Positions 27,101 through 34,714 of a stretch of 64,000 nt of DNA are shown here, in pieces. The DNA lies in the NCBI RefSeq assembly GCF_900290115.1, contig NZ_LT985749.1, positions 415,730 to 479,729 of the forward strand, given 5' to 3'. The notes under the pieces are model-generated. The model saw only the letters and a list, made by a program, of their open reading frames with translations, had not been told where the DNA came from and made no database searches. Position 1 is the stretch's first letter. Each line of letters begins with the position of its first letter. This DNA is from Alistipes sp. Marseille-P5061 (GTDB taxonomy: Bacteria; Bacteroidota; Bacteroidia; Bacteroidales; Rikenellaceae). Made by a program: the position numbers and the translations under genes.

Positions 27101-27209
27101 CAGCACCTTCTGGGCACCCGTCGGGGTGACGATTTTCGCCGGAGGCATCGGCTCGCTCATACTGGTGGTGACGATTCTGCCGGTTCTCTACTCCAAAATC
27201 TACAAATGA
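24153..27209 (+). CDS. RND-family efflux permease
   Basis: 1018 residues with the RND architecture: N-terminal helix, large periplasmic loop, helices 2-6 (about 340-500), a second large loop and helices 8-12 (about 855-1015). Landmarks are GLYPGATSEEVEEQLARPLEQ near 53, GMIVDNSIVVIDG near 408 (helix-4 region, with an Asp as in proton-coupled pumps) and LLGMIVRNVILM near 928. It drives efflux of drugs, lipids or other amphiphiles using the proton gradient. The substrate is not predictable. The gene overlaps the adaptor by ten and the TolC gene by four bases. Confidence 0.95.
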   Translation: MGMKGSNNFVAWAMRNFRITFLLVGCLFLFGIFGLVHIPKQEFPEYTIRQGVVVGLYPGATSEEVEEQLARPLEQFLMTYKEVKRAKTTSTSQNGMCYVMVELEDDVHDKDEVWSKIKHGLNTLKAQLPRGVVALVANDDFGDTSALLITLESDTRSYRELKEYLDKLSDRLRRIESVSNLRPYGLQSEQISIYVDHDRLAAYGIGEQVLTAALASQELTPMGGSVSNPTTETPIHLAPTLRSEEEIANQVIWSDPQGNVLRVRDVARVERGYDDPDSYILNNGHRCVLLSMEMRDGYNIVEYGREVDQVLHSFTEEVLPSDVHVARIADQAKVVGDSVSSFLRDLFVAMAIIIVVMMFLFPWRSAVVAAITIPLSTFISVGLMYACGIPLNTVTLAALIVVLGMIVDNSIVVIDGYLDYLGRGYSRWYSAVESAREFFPSLLLATLCICVIFYPILFTMKGIMGDFITYFPWTITINLMVSLLLAMVVIPFLEVLIIPRAPRQDPSHRSFTDRVQRFYRRILVGTFRHGWLTISLGIASVVIALLLATKLRLRMFPYADRDQFAVEIYLRDGTPLERTAAVADSVYEALRVDPRVRSVTSFIGCSSPRFQMSYAPQIAGKNYAQFIVNTTSVEDTEALLDQYADTWADRFPDAYVKFKQLDYQNVPSLEFRFYGDDLDSLRTAADRLMARMREMPELVWVHSDYEEPRAVVDVRLDPVTASQLGITRTTAALNLALASGDVTVGSVWEGDYQLPVVLKNDERQGERSLSDVENTYINSAVPSLSVPLRQIAQVEPAWSQSRIVHRNGMRCMSVVADVRRGANALQMRAEIDRTLQQEITLPQGVTTETGGEYEFDAETLPDIFSGLAISLVIIFFFILINFRKFGITLVVMLSMSLCLFGAMVGLWLSNFTIGLTSVLGFITLLGMIVRNVILMYQHAEEKRLCCHWTGRLAAYDAGKRRMVPIFLTTATTAVGVVPMMLGGSTFWAPVGVTIFAGGIGSLILVVTILPVLYSKIYK

Positions 27210-28504
27210 CGATGAGACGCACACTTGCAACACTGCTTCTGCTGCTCTTCGGTGGAAGCCTTGCGGCCGGAGCCCAGACCCTCACGCTCGAGGAGTGCCG
27301 GGCCGCCGCCGTGGAACATAACCGCACGCTGGCCAACGCGCGGCTCGACCTCGAGGCCGCCACACAGAGCCGGCGCGAGGCCTTCACCAACTACTTCCCG
27401 CAGATTTCGGCTTCGGGCGGAGTCTTCCAGGCCCAGCACGGGCTCATCCAGGCCAGCCTCGACGTGACCATCCCCCAGATGGGAAGCATCCCGATGCCCC
27501 TGTCGCTGGTCAAGCGCGGCATCGTGGGGGGCATCTCGGCCGTACAGCCCCTCTTCGCCGGTCTGAAGATTGTCAACGGCAACCGCCTGGCCCGTCTGGG
27601 CGAGGAGGTGGGCGCCCTGCAGCTGCAGAAGAGCGAGGCGGAGGTGCGCGAACGCACCGACACCTACTTCTGGCAGATTGTCTCGCTGCGCGAGAACCTC
27701 TCGACGCTCGATGCCGTCGAGCGGCAGCTCGACGAGATTCACCGCCAGGTCGAACTCTCGGTCGAGGCGGGGCTCGTCACCTCGAACGACCTGCTGCGCG
27801 TCGAATTGCGGCAGCAGGAGGTCGCCTCGAACCGGCTGAAGGTCGAAAACGGGCTGAAGGTCTCGAAGATGCTGCTGGCGCAGTACGTGGGTGCCGACTG
27901 GCGGCAGTTCGACATCGCCTGCACCGACACGGAGCCGGAGGCCCCGGCGGCGTGGTACGTCGACGTGGAGGAGGCGCTCGACCGGCGGGCCGAGTACCAG
28001 CTGGCCGAGAAGAATGTCGAGGCGCGGCGCTACGAGAAGCGCATGGAGCGCGGCAAGCGGCTGCCGACCGTAGGCGTGGGGGCCGGGTACCTCTATTATA
28101 ACGTCATGGACCAGAACGTCAACGACGGCGTGGTCTTCGCCCAGGTTTCGGTGCCGATTTCGGAGTGGTGGGGCGGTGCCCACGCCCTGAAGCGGGCCCG
28201 GCTGCGCGAGCAGCAGGCCGAGAACGACCGCATGGAGGCGCGCGAGCTGCTCGCCGTCGAAATCGAGAAGACGTGGAGCGACCTGCAGGAGGCCTACGCC
28301 CAGATTGCGCTGGCCGAGCGCTCCATCGCCTCGGCCACCGAGAACCTGCGGCAGAACCGCGAGTTCTACCGTGCGGGCACCTCGTCGCTCACCGAGCTGC
28401 TCGACGCCGAGACGCTCTACACCCAGAGCCGCGACAAGCTGACCGAGGCCCGCGCCTCCTACCGCACGGCCGTCGCCCGCTATCTGCGTGTCACGGGACG
28501 CTGA
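27206..28504 (+). CDS. TolC-family outer-membrane efflux channel
   Basis: 432 residues. A Sec signal peptide (cleavage near Ala-Gln, SLAAGAQ) is followed by two OEP repeats that form the alpha-barrel and beta-barrel: LTLEECRAAAVEHN at the start, and in the second half AGTSSLTELLDAETLY, a family hallmark. There is no lipobox. It completes the tripartite pump; the ATGA overlap with the permease shows translational coupling. A terminator follows about 60 bases after the stop. Confidence 0.94.
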   Translation: MTMRRTLATLLLLLFGGSLAAGAQTLTLEECRAAAVEHNRTLANARLDLEAATQSRREAFTNYFPQISASGGVFQAQHGLIQASLDVTIPQMGSIPMPLSLVKRGIVGGISAVQPLFAGLKIVNGNRLARLGEEVGALQLQKSEAEVRERTDTYFWQIVSLRENLSTLDAVERQLDEIHRQVELSVEAGLVTSNDLLRVELRQQEVASNRLKVENGLKVSKMLLAQYVGADWRQFDIACTDTEPEAPAAWYVDVEEALDRRAEYQLAEKNVEARRYEKRMERGKRLPTVGVGAGYLYYNVMDQNVNDGVVFAQVSVPISEWWGGAHALKRARLREQQAENDRMEARELLAVEIEKTWSDLQEAYAQIALAERSIASATENLRQNREFYRAGTSSLTELLDAETLYTQSRDKLTEARASYRTAVARYLRVTGR

Positions 28505-28564
28505 CCGTGGCGGCACATGCCTTCAGACGTCCCGCCGGAGACGATACCGGTCGGCACGACATAC

Positions 28565-28600
28565 AAACGCCCCGGAGGAGTGAACCCCTCCGGGGCGTTT
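28565..28600 (+). terminator. Terminator of the RND efflux operon
   Basis: Perfect 14-bp stem (AAACGCCCCGGAGG, 28565-28578, with 28587-28600), 8-base loop, ending in TTT. Confidence 0.85.
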
Positions 28601-28883
28601 CCGTAGATGGAGGCGAGCGGCCTGTTGCGAAGCGAGTTTACGGCCCGCGGCTGGCGGCCGTCCGACAAGGAGCGGTTGGCGCCGCGGTTTTTGCCGCCGC
28701 AGCCCGCTCGGTCCCTGTTATGAAAAGTCGGCCCCCGATTTGATTCACCGAAGTTATCCGCTAACTTTCACCTCCGAATGCGGCACCGAGCCCGATTTTC
28801 GGACGGCAACAAATCTTTTTTTCAAAAAAATCGCACCTGCCGTATAGTTTTTCGGGCGGTTGCTTGTCTAACAGGTAAACGAA
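28601..28883. other. Leader region of the ECF sigma gene
   Basis: This part of the 379-bp gap holds a weak promoter-like pair (TTTTC at 28819-28823, 21 bases, TAGTTTTT at 28845-28852) and an A/T palindrome at 28814-28832. I see no gene. The non-canonical promoter would fit autoregulation by an alternative sigma factor, but that is speculative. Confidence 0.35.
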
Positions 28884-29366
28884 ATGAAGATGGAGACAAA
28901 AGAACAACGATTCTCCCAACTGGTCAAGGAGCATGAACAGACCATCTATGCGGTCTGCTACATGTTCTCCCGTGATGCCGAAGATGTAGACGACCTGCAT
29001 CAGGAGATACTTCTGCGGCTGTGGCAGGGATACGACGGTTTCGAGGGTCGCAGCGATATAAGGACATGGATTTACCGCGTGGCGCTGAACTACTGCATCA
29101 ACTTCAGCAACAAGCGCAAGCGCGAGCGGACAAGAGGTACGACGGCGCGGGAGGCTGCCTCCTCCGACGGCGACCTCGAAAAACGCATGCAGATGAAACA
29201 GCTCTATGAGCGAATCAACAAGTTGGGACTTGTCGACCGAAGCGTCATCCTCCTGTGGCTCGAAGGCCTGAGCTACGAGGAGATAGGCGCAATCCTAGGC
29301 ATCTCGGTCAAGAATGTCTCCTTCAAGCTGGTGCGCATCAAGGAGCGACTCAAAAAAAATGACTGA
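28884..29366 (+). CDS. ECF-type RNA polymerase sigma factor
   Basis: 160 residues. Region 2 is clear (YMFSRDAEDVDDLHQEILLRLWQ, the -10-binding part, near 33-55, followed by FEGRSDIRTWIYRVALN), and region 4 near 115-155 carries the helix-turn-helix (GLSYEEIGAILGISVKNVSFKL). Region 3 is missing, as in all ECF factors. It directs core polymerase to a small regulon in response to an envelope or other signal. The next gene, 12 bases downstream, encodes a four-helix membrane protein that could be its anti-sigma factor. No FecR/TonB-type partner is present, so the pair is not of the polysaccharide-import type. Confidence 0.93.
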   Translation: MKMETKEQRFSQLVKEHEQTIYAVCYMFSRDAEDVDDLHQEILLRLWQGYDGFEGRSDIRTWIYRVALNYCINFSNKRKRERTRGTTAREAASSDGDLEKRMQMKQLYERINKLGLVDRSVILLWLEGLSYEEIGAILGISVKNVSFKLVRIKERLKKND

Positions 29367-29378
29367 CGACTAAACAAC

Positions 29379-29963
29379 ATGACTATGGAACGCAACATGG
29401 GACAAGAGCTCGAAGCTCTGAAAGCCGACTATAACGCCCTCAAGGCACAGATGCAGCAGCAGGAGCAGCTGAACGAACGTTTTTTCCAGGCGGCGCGCCG
29501 CCGTCCGGCGCAGGCCCTGAGCCGGGAGATTCGCAATCGTCTGATGCTCGATGTGCTGACCCTGCCCACCATCTGGGTCATCTGCATCGCCACCCACTGG
29601 CCGCCGCTCTTCGGCGTGCTGGTATCGCTGTGGACAATGATAGATTTCGCAGCCACACTCTGGATTAACCGCAAGCTGGGCATGGAGCATCTGCTCGACG
29701 GCGATACGCGGACGGTCACCCGCACCATCACCTCCTATCGCCGCTTCTACCGCCGGGCCCTGGCCATCAGCCTCCTTCCGTGCATCGCGATGATTACCTA
29801 TATCTTCATCGAGCTTCTCGCGCGCGTCGGAGAGTCGGCAAACCGCAACCTGATTATCGCAATCGGCATTGCCTACACGCTCGCTGCCATCATCATCACC
29901 TGGCTGCAGTACCGCCGCCACACCAAGGCCTGCGACGAACTGCTCGACGAATTCGAGGAGTAG
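29379..29963 (+). CDS. Four-helix membrane protein, possible anti-sigma partner of the ECF factor
   Basis: 194 residues. A Gln/Glu-rich coiled coil (residues 8-45) precedes four hydrophobic helices (about 57-75, 77-95, 125-147 and 158-175), and a short acidic tail (ELLDEFEE) ends the protein. No known domain is recognised. It starts 12 bases after the sigma gene and shares its transcript. Inference: the cytosolic N-terminal coiled coil could sequester the sigma factor, as in membrane-bound anti-sigma proteins, but the zinc-binding HxxxCxxC motif of ZAS anti-sigmas is absent. Confidence 0.75.
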   Translation: MTMERNMGQELEALKADYNALKAQMQQQEQLNERFFQAARRRPAQALSREIRNRLMLDVLTLPTIWVICIATHWPPLFGVLVSLWTMIDFAATLWINRKLGMEHLLDGDTRTVTRTITSYRRFYRRALAISLLPCIAMITYIFIELLARVGESANRNLIIAIGIAYTLAAIIITWLQYRRHTKACDELLDEFEE

Positions 29964-30181
29964 CGCACGTCGGGCCGAAGCGGACAGGGCTCCCGCCCCC
30001 TTTCCCGGGAAGAGGGCGGGCGACCGGAGCCGTGCAAGACGCGGCCCCCGAAGAGGAACGCACGTCGGGCCGGCGCCATTCCCTCAAGGAAAAGGGAAGG
30101 CAGAACCGGCGGCCCCTGCTACGCGGCCGTATCCGGCGGGAAAAGTGCGCTGACGGGACGCCAAACCATCAAACGCACAGA

Positions 30182-30228
30182 CAAAACAAAATGAGGATGT
30201 TACCCGTCGTAACATCCTCATTGTTTTG
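30182..30228 (-). terminator. Terminator of tRNA-Ser
   Basis: The stem AATGAGGATGTTA pairs with TAACATCCTCATT around a short loop (30189-30222) and is followed on the minus strand by TTTTGTTTTGT. Upstream, 29964-30181 is GC-rich with a repeated GCACGTCGGGCCG and no gene. Confidence 0.85.
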
Positions 30229-30316
30229 CGGAGAGAAGGGGATTCGAACCCCTGAAACCCTTTAGGGGTTTACTCGCTTTCCAGGCGGGCCAGTTCAACC
30301 ACTCCTGCATCTCTCC
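30229..30316 (-). tRNA. tRNA-Ser (GGA)
   Basis: 88-nt class II tRNA on the minus strand. The acceptor stem is GGAGAGA with TCTCTCC and discriminator G; the anticodon GGA reads UCC and UCU serine codons. The long variable arm expected for tRNA-Ser is present. CCA is not encoded. The promoter box at 30349-30356 and terminator at 30182-30228 make it a single-gene unit. Confidence 0.95.
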
Positions 30317-30348
30317 AAAGGTCGTATGCCATCCTGCGATAGCGCCGA

Positions 30349-30356
30349 CAAAGATA
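30349..30356 (-). promoter_or_regulatory. -7 element of tRNA-Ser
   Basis: TATCTTTG on the minus strand, 33 bases upstream of the tRNA. No clear TTTG at the -33 distance. Confidence 0.6.
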
Positions 30357-30396
30357 GAAAGATTCTCGGGAATAACCTATAATCGGAAGCCGTTTT

Positions 30397-30426
30397 ATTG
30401 CAAAATCGCAAAAAATCGTACCTTTG
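30397..30426 (+). promoter_or_regulatory. Promoter of the esterase-like lipoprotein gene
   Basis: ATTG at 30397-30400, 18 bases, TACCTTTG at 30419-30426; ATG follows at 30483. Confidence 0.65.
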
Positions 30427-30482
30427 GTGTCGTTTTTTCAACACCGGATTGTCCCAAACCACTTTTAACAATACCTTCTGTC

Positions 30483-31910
30483 ATGAAACACACACGATTT
30501 TTCGGCATGTTTTCCCTCCTCGCAGCGCTTGCCGTACTCGGCGCAGGCTGCTCCTCGGACGACACGGGCAGCGACACGCCCCCCAGCATCGGCACCGGAA
30601 CCGACGACGGTCTGATTTCGGAGCAGACCCGTCAGGAAATCGAGAGCTACTTTTCGGCCTGCCTCGCCGGCGACGAGGGCGACTATACCTCTCAGATTGC
30701 CATCGACGCCGCCAAAGTGAGCGGCAACACCGACCTGGTATGGGAGGCCTGGAAGAGCGCCAACAACAACTTCGACGAGGAGAAGCTCATCGACCTTACC
30801 TCGCTGGGCACCAAGCGCTCGGGAAGCTGGCTGCTGCCCGCATCGCTCGAAGCCAGCGCCACGATGAACTACTACTGGGGCTCGAAGAGCAACAAGCCGG
30901 CCGCCGGATATCCCCTCTTCCTCTACCTCCACGGCTCGGGCGACAAGAACACCGAGTGGGAGACGGGCTGGTCGCTCTGCCAGTCGTTCCAGGATGCCCC
31001 CGCAGTCTACTTCATTCCGCAGATTCCCAACGTGGGTGACTACTACCGCTGGTGGCAGAAGGCCAAGCAGTATGCCTGGGAGAAGCTGCTGCGTCTGGCC
31101 TTCGTCTCCGATATCATCAACCCCGACCGCATCTACTTCTTCGGCATCTCCGAGGGCGGCTACGGCAGCCAGCGCCTCGCGTCGTTCTACGCCGACTACC
31201 TGGCCGGCGCGGGACCGATGGCAGGCGGCGAGCCGCTGAAGAACGCCCCGGCCGAGAACTGCGCCAACACGGCCTTCTCGCTGCGCACGGGCGCCAACGA
31301 CACCGGATTCTACCGCAACACGCTGACGGGCTACACCAAGGAGGCCTTCGATGAGCTGGAGGCTGCTCACCCGGGATACTACACCCACAACATCGAGCTG
31401 ATTCCCAATGCAAGCCACGCCATCGACTACACGCTCACCACGCCCTGGCTCAAGGAGTATGAGCGCAACTCCTACCCGCACTACTTCTGCTGGGAGGACT
31501 TCGAGATGGACGGACAGTACCGCACGGGCTTCTACAACCTCCGCGTGCTGGAGCGTTCGAACAGCGACTTCTCGACGCGCACCTGCTACGAGATGAACAT
31601 CACGGGCAACAACATCACGCTGCAGGTCGACGAGGTGCGCTACACGACTACCGAGATTGACCCCAAGTGGGGCATCGAGATGCGCTTCGACAAGAGCAAG
31701 ACCCCGGCCACGAAGGGTAAGGTGGTGCTCTACCTCTGCAACGAGCTGGTCGACCTCTCGAAGAGCGTGACGCTGACGGTCAACGGCAAGAAGGTCTACT
31801 CGGGCGTTCCCGAAATCCGTCTGGAGAACATGGTGAACAGCTGCGCCGAGTTCTTCGACCCGCGCCGCATCTATCCGGCCGCCATCGAGGTGGACCTCTC
31901 GAAGCTCTGA
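30483..31910 (+). CDS. Alpha/beta-hydrolase lipoprotein, esterase/depolymerase-like
   Basis: 475 residues. A lipoprotein signal ends at Cys23 (GAGCSSDD; the acidic residues after Cys resemble the surface-export signal of Bacteroidota). The alpha/beta-hydrolase core runs from about 140: LFLYLHGSGD for the oxyanion region, nucleophile elbow FGISEGGYG (Ser near 223) and a candidate catalytic His in NASHAIDY near 318. A C-terminal beta-rich domain (about 350-475) follows. The fold resembles polyhydroxybutyrate-depolymerase or feruloyl-esterase-like proteins; the substrate is unknown. Stand-alone gene with its own promoter. Confidence 0.85.
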   Translation: MKHTRFFGMFSLLAALAVLGAGCSSDDTGSDTPPSIGTGTDDGLISEQTRQEIESYFSACLAGDEGDYTSQIAIDAAKVSGNTDLVWEAWKSANNNFDEEKLIDLTSLGTKRSGSWLLPASLEASATMNYYWGSKSNKPAAGYPLFLYLHGSGDKNTEWETGWSLCQSFQDAPAVYFIPQIPNVGDYYRWWQKAKQYAWEKLLRLAFVSDIINPDRIYFFGISEGGYGSQRLASFYADYLAGAGPMAGGEPLKNAPAENCANTAFSLRTGANDTGFYRNTLTGYTKEAFDELEAAHPGYYTHNIELIPNASHAIDYTLTTPWLKEYERNSYPHYFCWEDFEMDGQYRTGFYNLRVLERSNSDFSTRTCYEMNITGNNITLQVDEVRYTTTEIDPKWGIEMRFDKSKTPATKGKVVLYLCNELVDLSKSVTLTVNGKKVYSGVPEIRLENMVNSCAEFFDPRRIYPAAIEVDLSKL

Positions 31911-31942
31911 CGCATCCGAACGCCTCAACACCCCTCGGAGCG

Positions 31943-32353
31943 ATGATACGCCAGGTTGAATTCACGCTGCGGCCGCGGCGGCGGGGCATGCACCTCGTCA
32001 CCGACGAGATTGCCGCACAGCTCGGAGAGCTGCCCGAGACGGGGCTGCTGCACCTCTTTCTGCAGCACACCTCGGCGGCCCTGACGCTCAACGAGAATGC
32101 CGACCCCGACGTGCAGAGCGACCTCGACGCCGTGTTTGACCATCTGGTGCGCGAGCGCGAGCCCTACTACACCCATACGCTCGAGGGGGACGACGACATG
32201 CCGGCCCACGCCAAGTCGACGCTTGCGGGAGTGTCGCTCACGATTCCCGTCACGCGCCACCGGCTCAACCTCGGGACGTGGCAGGGCGTCTACCTCTGCG
32301 AATTCCGCAACGGGGCCTGCGGCCGCCACATCGTCGCAACGCTCATCGGCTGA
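31943..32353 (+). CDS. YjbQ family protein (UPF0047)
   Basis: 136 residues, covering the complete YjbQ fold: GLLHLFLQHTSAALTLNENADPDVQSDL contains the conserved His and Asn-Glu residues, HTLEGDDDMPAHAKSTL a second conserved histidine pair, and GTWQGVYLCEFR the C-terminal motif. Family members show weak thiamine-phosphate synthase activity, with no settled physiological role. The ATG lies 32 bases after the esterase stop, so it may be co-transcribed. A strong terminator follows. Confidence 0.93.
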   Translation: MIRQVEFTLRPRRRGMHLVTDEIAAQLGELPETGLLHLFLQHTSAALTLNENADPDVQSDLDAVFDHLVREREPYYTHTLEGDDDMPAHAKSTLAGVSLTIPVTRHRLNLGTWQGVYLCEFRNGACGRHIVATLIG

Positions 32354-32380
32354 CCGGCCCGGCTCCGGCTCCACACACGA

Positions 32381-32414
32381 AAAAGGGATGCACCCTGCGG
32401 GGTGCATCCCTTTT
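32381..32414. terminator. Bidirectional terminator between yjbQ and the thioredoxin gene
   Basis: Perfect 15-bp stem (AAAAGGGATGCACCC, 32381-32395, with 32400-32414), TGCG loop, T-run to the right and A-run to the left. Confidence 0.92.
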
Positions 32415-32462
32415 TTCATGCGCGGCGTTCATGCGCTGCCCGCCCAAACGGCGGCTGCCGGC

Positions 32463-32927
32463 CTACTTGCCGCCAAGCAGCAGCTGGTCGATGAGCCGGC
32501 GCAGCTCGGCACGCGGCATGGCGCCCTGCGCCAGCTGCGGCTTCCCGTCGCGGGGGATGAAGAGCAGCGTCGGAATGCTGCGCACGCCGAAGAGCGCCGC
32601 CAGCTCCTGCTGCTCGTCGACGTCGACCTTGTAGATGTCGACCCGGCCGGCATACTCCTCGCCGAGCTCCTCGATAATCGGGGCCAGCATCTTGCAGGGA
32701 CCGCACCACGAGGCGTAGAAGTCGACCAGCGCGGGTTTGTCGCCCTCGAATTTCCAACTGCCGGGATTGCGTTCGAAATCGTAGATTTTCGTGCGGAAAT
32801 CGTCCCGCGTCAAATGTGTTACTGCCATAGTTTTCCGTTCGTTTTGAGGATTGCCGGCCTGCGTTGCCGCAGTGGCCAGAAGCGAGCCGGCAACCATCGT
32901 GATTCGTATTAATGTTCCTAATTTCAT
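32463..32927 (-). CDS. Thioredoxin, probably exported
   Basis: 154 residues. The thioredoxin domain has the canonical active site YASWCGPCKMLAP (about residue 75) and the cis-Pro loop SIPTLLF. The first 25 residues (MKLGTLIRITMVAGSLLAT, then AATQAG) look like a Sec signal peptide, which would place the enzyme in the periplasm, as for known exported Bacteroides thioredoxins. An internal ATG at 32828 would give a 121-residue cytoplasmic form. I favour the longer start because the extension has a clear signal-peptide shape; both forms are possible. Monocistronic. Confidence 0.9.
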   Translation of the reverse strand: MKLGTLIRITMVAGSLLATAATQAGNPQNERKTMAVTHLTRDDFRTKIYDFERNPGSWKFEGDKPALVDFYASWCGPCKMLAPIIEELGEEYAGRVDIYKVDVDEQQELAALFGVRSIPTLLFIPRDGKPQLAQGAMPRAELRRLIDQLLLGGK

Positions 32928-33125
32928 AATTCGGGTTGTGTGCGGATTATAACGGTGTTCCGTTTCGTTTTATTGTGCGGCGGCCGAACGGGCGGCACCC
33001 CACAGGCAGAGGGTATGCAAAGAGCGTGCGAGGAGCAGCGCGACCGGGCCCGAAACGGACCGGACCCGAACCCGAACCGGACAACAACGACGTGCTCCGG
33101 ATGCCGCACTCCGCCGAAAAAGCGC

Positions 33126-33133
33126 TATCTTTG
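33126..33133 (+). promoter_or_regulatory. -7 element of the DedA-family gene
   Basis: TATCTTTG, 61 bases before the ATG at 33195. No good -33 box. The space 32928-33125 holds no gene; open frames through it are GC-rich artefacts. Confidence 0.5.
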
Positions 33134-33194
33134 CCGGACCGGAGGCGTCGCACCGCCCAACGGGCGGCCGGCTCCGGCGCAAGGACAACGACCG

Positions 33195-33665
33195 ATGGAG
33201 GCTTTTCTGGATACACTCACACAACTGCTCGCCGACTGGGGCTACTGGGGGCTGCTGCTCTCGGCCTTCGTCGCCGGAAGCATCCTGCCCTTCAGCTCCG
33301 AGGCGGTGCTCATCATCCTCGTGCGGATGGGGCTCGACCCGCTCTGGTGTCTGGCCGCCGCGGCGGTGGGCAACACGCTGGGCGGCATGAGCTGCTACTG
33401 GATTGGTACGCTGGGGCGCAGCGAATGGATTGAGCGTCTGGGCGTGAGCGAAAAGCAGCTCGACAAGGCGCGCCGGATACTCGCGGGGCGCGGGGCGCTG
33501 ATGGGCTTCTTCGGCTTCCTGCCCTACGTGGGCGAGGCGATTGCCATCGTGCTGGGACTCATGCATGCCAACCTCTGGCTCACGACCGGTTCGATGTTCG
33601 TGGGCAAGCTGCTGCGCTACGTCGTCATTCTGGCCTCGTTCCAGGGAGTCGCCTCCCTCTTCTGA
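33195..33665 (+). CDS. DedA/YqaA-family membrane protein
   Basis: 156 residues with four or five hydrophobic helices. Family-type features are GSILPFSSEAVLIIL, the glycine-rich AVGNTLGGMSCYWIG, and FFGFLPYVGEAIAIVLG, which corresponds to the [F/Y]xRxxP-G-like loop of SNARE-associated/DedA proteins (the Arg is not conserved here, typical of the shorter YqaA group). DedA proteins flip or recycle lipids such as undecaprenyl phosphate; YqaA members are unassigned. The ATG at 33195 was chosen because the upstream frame crosses the promoter and lacks family similarity. Confidence 0.88.
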   Translation: MEAFLDTLTQLLADWGYWGLLLSAFVAGSILPFSSEAVLIILVRMGLDPLWCLAAAAVGNTLGGMSCYWIGTLGRSEWIERLGVSEKQLDKARRILAGRGALMGFFGFLPYVGEAIAIVLGLMHANLWLTTGSMFVGKLLRYVVILASFQGVASLF

Positions 33666-33703
33666 GCGGCGGGCGGCAGTTCCTCGTCACATCCTCTTCA
33701 CGC

Positions 33704-33740
33704 ATTGAAGGAGGCAGGGTCAGTCCCTGCCTCCTTCAAT
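33704..33740. terminator. Long perfect hairpin between convergent genes
   Basis: A 16-bp perfect stem (ATTGAAGGAGGCAGGG, 33704-33719, with 33725-33740) and a 5-base loop, between the DedA-type and PepSY-like genes. Neither flank is T-rich, but position and strength indicate a bidirectional terminator. Confidence 0.75.
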
Positions 33741-33821
33741 CCATCCGATACCGGGGTGGAGGTCATGCGCCCCTCGCCGTCGAGGCTGCGCCGCGCACGC
33801 TCCTCCCATGCGGCCCGAACG

Positions 33822-34652
33822 TCAGAGCATCGTGCCGTCGGCTGCAATGCGGAGCTTCACCTCGCGGTCGCCGCGCTCGAGCTCCAGCTCGTAGTAGTCG
33901 CCCGTCGGAGCCTCGTAGTAGGCGATGTCGTCGAGCTCGTAGGAGGCGTACTCGGACTGCTGCCAGGCCTGAAGCACGGCGTCGGGGAGCTCGCTTCGGC
34001 GCACCTCGGTCTGGGTGTGGAGCCATGCGTTGGCGCTGTCGAAGACCACCTCGCGGGCCGTGCGGCCGTCGATGATGTCGACCTCGAGCATGCCGCGCTC
34101 ATGCTCGGCCTCGAGGATGCGCGCCCCGGGATAACGCTGCTCGATGAAGGAGGTCACCTCGGCGGGAAGCTGCTGCGGCAGCAGGTCGTCGTTGTAGCGG
34201 TCGCCGTCGTCGGCCACGGCATTGAGCAGCACGCCGTCCTCCGAGTAGTGGAGCTCCATCTCGGCCTCACGCTGCTCCACTTCGATGACGTAGAGCGTCT
34301 CGAGCCGGGTACGGGTCACCTTCTCCACCTCCTCGATGCGCCACGTTGCGTACTCGCTCGCCTCGAAGGAGGCCTTCACCGCCTCGGGAAGCGCCTGATA
34401 GGGAATATCGGTATCGGTCATGTGCCAGCCGCCGCTGTGGTCGAACCACGCCGAGTTGGCTACGCCGCTCTCGCGGAAGTCGGCCACCATGTAGCCGCTC
34501 CGGCCGCTCCAGCGTACGTCGGTCGCGTTGGGGTACATCGCGTGGAATGCCGTCTCGACCTGGGCCGGTACCTGTACTGCATCGTCGTTCTTGTCGCAGC
34601 CCACCAGCGCAACGGCCGAGGCAAGCGTCATCAAAATCCATCCAAGTTTCAT
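33822..34652 (-). CDS. Lipoprotein with two PepSY-like (DUF2874) repeats
   Basis: 276 residues. Lipobox at ALVGC (Cys19). Two similar halves follow (about 28-145 and 155-276), each with the pattern short helix, FHAMYPNATDVRW- or IEQRYPGARILEA-like strand, then strands ending in a WH- or WLH-containing turn. These are the PepSY-like repeats of the beta-lactamase-inhibitor-protein-like fold. Such proteins in Bacteroidota often sit beside two-component systems and are thought to restrain proteases or sensors. A single-copy relative is the next gene upstream, and a kinase/regulator pair follows beyond it. Confidence 0.85.
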   Translation of the reverse strand: MKLGWILMTLASAVALVGCDKNDDAVQVPAQVETAFHAMYPNATDVRWSGRSGYMVADFRESGVANSAWFDHSGGWHMTDTDIPYQALPEAVKASFEASEYATWRIEEVEKVTRTRLETLYVIEVEQREAEMELHYSEDGVLLNAVADDGDRYNDDLLPQQLPAEVTSFIEQRYPGARILEAEHERGMLEVDIIDGRTAREVVFDSANAWLHTQTEVRRSELPDAVLQAWQQSEYASYELDDIAYYEAPTGDYYELELERGDREVKLRIAADGTML

Positions 34653-34714
34653 AAGTGCAATCGTTTTTTGTTTTCGGTTGTTGATTTGTTGTTTGGTGTG
34701 TTACAAGGGTGGCA

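Noticed and set aside
24168..27233. A 1021-codon minus-strand open frame across the RND permease
   Set aside because: Pure shadow of the pump gene: His/Asp/Arg-rich, no family similarity, and no start signal.
29963..30073. Direct repeat GCACGTCGGGCCG around a 97-base interval as a possible insertion footprint
   Set aside because: Only about 13 bases, GC-rich, with no element between the copies; chance or minisatellite decay is enough.
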